From the NCBI GenBank assembly GCA_020845705.1, contig JADLFH010000028.1, positions 1 through 64,000 of the forward strand: a stretch of DNA of 64,000 nt, in the 5' to 3' direction. The translations under genes and the position numbers were made by a program. The first letter of the stretch is position 1, and the number at the start of each line of letters is the position of its first letter. Below the pieces are notes generated by a model. That model was not told the origin of the DNA. It did not search any database and saw nothing but the letters and a program-made list of their open reading frames with translations. This DNA comes from Microthrixaceae bacterium (GTDB lineage: Bacteria; Actinomycetota; Acidimicrobiia; Acidimicrobiales; Microtrichaceae). Below are positions 60,996 through 64,000 of the stretch, piece by piece.

Positions 60996-62180
60996 TCAGG
61001 CCTGGGCAACTACCCACGCCAACGTCGTCCACGACTGGGGCGCGGCACCACCCGCCGCCCCGGTGTCGGGGTGCCAGTACTCCGCGAATCCGGATCGGCG
61101 CGCCCCGCCGATCAACGACTCCGCTATCGACGCCGCCACGGCCGTCGTCCCGTGGCGCGTGGCGGCGATCCACAACAGATAGCCGAGTTGTGGCCATGCC
61201 GGTCCACGCCAGTAGGTGTCGGGACGGTATTGCGCCTCGGCACGGTGGACACCGGTTGGCCCGAAACGGGCGCCGTGGGCGCTGTGGTCGACGAGGGAGT
61301 CCAGCGCTGCACGAACGTGGGCGGGATCGGGGTCGACCAGCGCAGCGAGGAGCGCCTCGACCGATCGGGCTCGGCCCGAACCTGCCGCGGTCGGCCCGTC
61401 GTCCACCCACGTGACAATGCCCTCATCCCACCGGGCCGATATCGCCTCGGACAACTCGGCTGCCGCGCCGAGCAGTAGCGCGTCTCCGATGAGCGCGCCG
61501 AGCTCCGCACAGTTGAACGCCACCAACGCCGTGAACGACACGGCACCCACGGGGAACTCGTCGTTGGCGACCGCGGCGCCGTGGGCATCGCGCTGTACCG
61601 CAGCGACCAGCATCCCCTTGCGGGCACGTCGGCGCTCGATGTCGGCCGGCGGGCCACCCATCAGATCGTCCCAACGCAACGAGTCGTCGGCGCCCGATTC
61701 CCAAGGATGGACCAACTCGACGAGTCCCGCTGCGCTTCTACGCCGGTGCTCCACGAGGAACATCAGCCCCGAGACCGCCCGCTCCACCAGTTGGGAGGGA
61801 AGGTCCATCCCCCGTGCGGCCAGCTCCGCCATCGCGTGCCCGTACATGGGCGGCTGAGTGATGCTCGACCAGCCGCGGCGACCCCAGAACGACTCGTGAC
61901 AGGACGGATCGCCGGGATAGCCCATATGGGGGACGAACCCGCCGTCGAGCTGGCCGGCGAAGCAGGTTCCCAACTCCTCGATCGCCCGGTCGTCTCCCAC
62001 CTCGGCCCAGACGATCGCGTGGAAGCAGGAGTCCCACAGCCACTGCCACGGGTAGTGGTCCCGATTCGGGCAGGTGTAGCCCTCGGCCCGCCAGTTCCGC
62101 TCCATCACAGAAAGGGCCATCTCCCCCAGTGTCGGCTCCGGTTGTGTCGGGTCGTCGCTGGCCGCCAAGCTCACGACCAT
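60996..62180 (-). CDS. glycoside hydrolase, GH63/MGH-like (glucosylglycerate-hydrolase-type)
   Basis: A 394-aa (alpha/alpha)6-barrel hydrolase. Signature YPWQWLWDSCFHAIVWAE, SSITQPPMYGHA and the late YWRGPAWPQLGYLLWIA fit the mannosylglycerate/glucosylglycerate hydrolase group, also annotated amylo-alpha-1,6-glucosidase-like. It has no signal peptide. The ATG at 62180 is at the very edge of the divergent glycosyltransferase; later GTG or ATG starts are possible. Natural substrate is inferred by similarity only. Confidence 0.78.
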   Translation of the reverse strand: MVVSLAASDDPTQPEPTLGEMALSVMERNWRAEGYTCPNRDHYPWQWLWDSCFHAIVWAEVGDDRAIEELGTCFAGQLDGGFVPHMGYPGDPSCHESFWGRRGWSSITQPPMYGHAMAELAARGMDLPSQLVERAVSGLMFLVEHRRRSAAGLVELVHPWESGADDSLRWDDLMGGPPADIERRRARKGMLVAAVQRDAHGAAVANDEFPVGAVSFTALVAFNCAELGALIGDALLLGAAAELSEAISARWDEGIVTWVDDGPTAAGSGRARSVEALLAALVDPDPAHVRAALDSLVDHSAHGARFGPTGVHRAEAQYRPDTYWRGPAWPQLGYLLWIAATRHGTTAVAASIAESLIGGARRSGFAEYWHPDTGAAGGAAPQSWTTLAWVVAQA

Positions 62181-62196
62181 ACCTACCGTCGCGTTC

Positions 62197-63213
62197 CTCT
62201 CCTTCCGATTCGGCCCCACAGACGGGGTTTCGGTGGTGTCGCGGCGCTGGATGACGATCTTCGCCAACCTCGGCTTCGACGTGTTGGCGGTTGCGGGCGA
62301 AGGTGACGCCGACCGGCTCGTGGCCGGCCTGGGCATCGACCACGCCGTGGAGGATCCGCCGGCCCTGGAGCGGGCACTCAGCGACGCCCTGTCCGATGTC
62401 GAGCTGGTGGTGGTGGAGAACCTCGCCACGATCCCGCTGAACCTCCCGGCCTCGCTTGCGGTCGGCCGGGTCCTCGCAGGTCGACCGGCAATCCTCCACC
62501 ATCACGACCCCCCTTGGCACCGGGCCAGATTCCAACACGTCACCGAGCTTCCGCTGCGCGACCCGGCGTGGCGGCACGTGAGCATCAACCACACCGCCGC
62601 GTCGGAGATGGCCGCCCGCGGCGTCCATTCCACCGTGATCTACAACGGCTTCGAGCACAGCGGTCGCGGCAATCGCGACTCCACCAGGGAGATGCTGGGA
62701 GTCGACGAAGGCGAACGGCTGCTGGCCCATCCCGTGCGCGCCATCGAGCGGAAGAACGTGCCCGGGGCGATCGCGCTGGCCGAGGCGACCGGCGCCACCT
62801 ACTGGTTGCTGGGCCCCGCGGAAGAGGGCTACGGCCACGAGTTGGCACGGCTGTTGCGTGCGGCGCAGTGCCGCGTGATCCGTCACGCCTGGAGCGGCGA
62901 GGCGGACATCTACGCTGCCGCGGACGCGGTCGTGTACCCATCGGTGTGGGAGGGCTTCGGCAACCCGCCTCTGGAAGCGGCGTTGTACCGCCGCCATTGT
63001 GTGGTGGGCCACTACCCCTTCGCCACCGAGCTCCGAGGCCTGGGCTTCCGGTTCATAGATCCGAGCGACACCGCAACCTTGCACGCCTGCCTCGAGGGGC
63101 CCGACCACGACACGCTGGAGCTCAACGAGCGGCTCGTGTCGGAGCATTTCTCCGTCGCCAGGGTGGCTGCGGACATCGCCGAGCTGTTGGATCGTGCAGG
63201 ATGGCTCCCGTGA
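62197..63213 (+). CDS. glycosyltransferase family 4 (GT-B), start codon unresolved
   Basis: A GT-B glycosyltransferase, about 338 aa as drawn. The first ordinary start is the GTG at 62233, but the frame just before it encodes FRFGPTDGVSVVSRRW, the typical first strand of such enzymes, so translation should begin earlier. No ATG, GTG or TTG lies in frame there; a TACCGT box at 62184 would put a leaderless start at the CTC at 62197. The C-terminal half has HPVRAIERKNVPGAI and VYPSVWEGFGNPPLEA (donor-binding Glu). Its sugar is unknown; the divergent hydrolase suggests a glycoside metabolism pair. Confidence 0.78.
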   Translation, partial: LSFRFGPTDGVSVVSRRWMTIFANLGFDVLAVAGEGDADRLVAGLGIDHAVEDPPALERALSDALSDVELVVVENLATIPLNLPASLAVGRVLAGRPAILHHHDPPWHRARFQHVTELPLRDPAWRHVSINHTAASEMAARGVHSTVIYNGFEHSGRGNRDSTREMLGVDEGERLLAHPVRAIERKNVPGAIALAEATGATYWLLGPAEEGYGHELARLLRAAQCRVIRHAWSGEADIYAAADAVVYPSVWEGFGNPPLEAALYRRHCVVGHYPFATELRGLGFRFIDPSDTATLHACLEGPDHDTLELNERLVSEHFSVARVAADIAELLDRAGWLP

Positions 63214-63536
63214 TTCCCCCGAAGGACAACCCATCCGTGGACACGGACCCGGTGCTGGACCGACGCGCTGTCATCGCCCGCTGGTGCAGGATCGGCAAGC
63301 GGGTGGGTTACCTGCTCTACGGCGCGGCGCTGGTGTTGTTCTTCGCCGGGTTGTCCTCGGACTTCCACGGGTGGATCGCCGCGACGATCACGGCTTGCAT
63401 GCTGATAGGCGCAATCGCGCTCATCCCCGCGATCCTCTTCGGCTACGGCGTGAAGGCGGCCGATCGCGAAGACCGCGAACGCGCCGCCGGCGGAGAGAGC
63501 GCCCCGGAGTCGGGATCCCGAGTTACCGACGGGTAA
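63210..63536 (+). CDS. small hypothetical membrane protein
   Basis: A 108-aa protein with two membrane helices (VGYLLYGAALVLFFAGL and ITACMLIGAIALIPAILF) and charged, Asp/Arg-rich ends. The GTG at 63210 overlaps the glycosyltransferase stop as GTGA; an ATG at 63201 is an alternative. Expressed with that gene. Function unknown. Confidence 0.72.
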   Translation: MIPPKDNPSVDTDPVLDRRAVIARWCRIGKRVGYLLYGAALVLFFAGLSSDFHGWIAATITACMLIGAIALIPAILFGYGVKAADREDRERAAGGESAPESGSRVTDG

Positions 63537-63537
63537 C
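63522..63537. promoter_or_regulatory. candidate TetR operator palindrome
   Basis: GTTACC-GACG-GGTAAC, a perfect 6-bp inverted repeat, overlaps the likely -10 box of the following TetR gene. Confidence 0.45.
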
Positions 63538-63539
63538 AT
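63534..63539 (+). promoter_or_regulatory. -10 hexamer TAACAT
   Basis: Ends 8 nt before the GTG at 63548. Confidence 0.4.
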
Positions 63540-63547
63540 TGTTGTCG

Positions 63548-64000
63548 GTGCGACTCCCAGGGCCTGAACGTCGTCAGCAACTCCTCGACACGGCAATCGA
63601 GGTCTTCGCGCGCAACGGGTTCCACGAGACATCGATGAACGAGGTGGCCGAGGCCGCGGGCGTGACCAAGCCGGTCCTCTACCAGCACTTCGACTCCAAG
63701 CGCGGTCTCTACCGCGAGATGCTGGGCGAGATCGGCGCACAGCTCCGTGAGACGATCGCGAAGGCGACCATCGACGCCCCCGGACCTCACCAGCAGATCG
63801 AGGGTGGCTTCAGAGCCTACTTCCGGTTCGTTGCGGAGCACCGCGACCGCTACCGGGTGCTCTTCGGGTCCGGCACCCAGCGCGACGAGGAGTTCGCCGA
63901 GGAGGCCCGCAGGGTTGAGGCTTCCATCGCCGAGGTCGTCGGAGAGTTGATCGAGGTGGATGGACTCGACGGCGAGCGGCGACTCCTCCTCGCCAACGGG
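63548..64000 (+). CDS. TetR family transcriptional regulator, truncated by the window end
   Basis: The first 151 residues of a TetR repressor; the rest is beyond the window. The DNA-binding domain is clear (TSMNEVAEAAGVTKPVLYQHFDSK, about 28-51), followed by the start of the ligand domain. The upstream perfect palindrome suggests autoregulation. A TTG at 63542 is a weaker start. What it controls cannot be seen from here. Confidence 0.87.
   Translation, partial: MRLPGPERRQQLLDTAIEVFARNGFHETSMNEVAEAAGVTKPVLYQHFDSKRGLYREMLGEIGAQLRETIAKATIDAPGPHQQIEGGFRAYFRFVAEHRDRYRVLFGSGTQRDEEFAEEARRVEASIAEVVGELIEVDGLDGERRLLLANG

Overview
The window is about 64 kb of gap-free, very GC-rich, densely coded DNA from an actinobacterium. 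Pointers to the phylum are a WhiB protein next to a PdtaS-type histidine kinase, an LCP (LytR-CpsA-Psr) protein, a class E sortase, a DUF3107 protein, a paired Get3/ArsA ATPase locus and the actinobacterial MSMEG_4193 / DUF3090 / SCO1664 gene triad. A complete cytochrome c maturation System I operon argues against Streptomyces or Mycobacterium and for a deep lineage; class Acidimicrobiia is my best guess (inference, not shown). No rRNA, tRNA, CRISPR array, transposase, integrase or phage gene was recognised. The stretch reads as ordinary chromosome with a few repeat-bearing intergenic gaps.

Layout. 0.1-7.5 kb: an MFS drug-type exporter divergent from a TetR regulator, which is followed by a three-subunit acetone carboxylase operon. 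7.5-13.5 kb: a secreted, probably sortase-anchored alpha-toroid protein, then a TetR gene divergent from a metal-dependent hydrolase, a Baeyer-Villiger monooxygenase broken by one in-frame TGA, and an SDR. 13.5-23.4 kb: a four-gene Ugp/Mal-type ABC importer, an HSL-type esterase, an LCP protein, an acyl-CoA dehydrogenase divergent from an F420-type FrhB protein, and a lipoprotein. 23.8-29.99 kb: family 5 uracil-DNA glycosylase divergent from the phosphomutase/DUF3090/SCO1664 triad, both ETF subunits, a lipid-kinase-like protein and a GDPD. 30.2-34.3 kb: WhiB1, PdtaS, two Get3-like ATPases and DUF3107. 34.4-43.9 kb: a serine hydrolase, a D-cysteine desulfhydrase-like PLP enzyme, an Fe-S-flavoured group (Mrp, SufR-like regulator, cysteine desulfurase), hydrolases, a SixA-like phosphatase and a split AtuA system. 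44.3-47.1 kb: a GT5 glycogen-synthase-like enzyme and a saccharopine-dehydrogenase-like enzyme. 47.2-54.1 kb: ccmABCDEFGHI. 54.1-64 kb: class E sortase, lipoprotein, two enoyl-CoA hydratases, a phospholipase C-like phosphoesterase, a SARP-like regulator with reversed domain order, a glycoside hydrolase divergent from a GT4 glycosyltransferase, and a TetR gene running off the end.

Themes. Acyl-CoA dehydrogenase, both ETF subunits and two enoyl-CoA hydratases indicate beta-oxidation-type metabolism. Acetone carboxylase, the monooxygenase/SDR pair and AtuA point to use of ketones and terpenoids. Two patterns span the whole window. Many first genes of transcription units carry a TANNNT hexamer 6-9 nt before the start codon and no Shine-Dalgarno sequence, which suggests widespread leaderless mRNAs; genes inside operons instead overlap as ATGA or GTGA. 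A palindromic intergenic repeat with a GTACGCAAGTT core recurs at least five times. The sortase, and the LARTG-ending protein 45 kb away, look like an enzyme/substrate pair.
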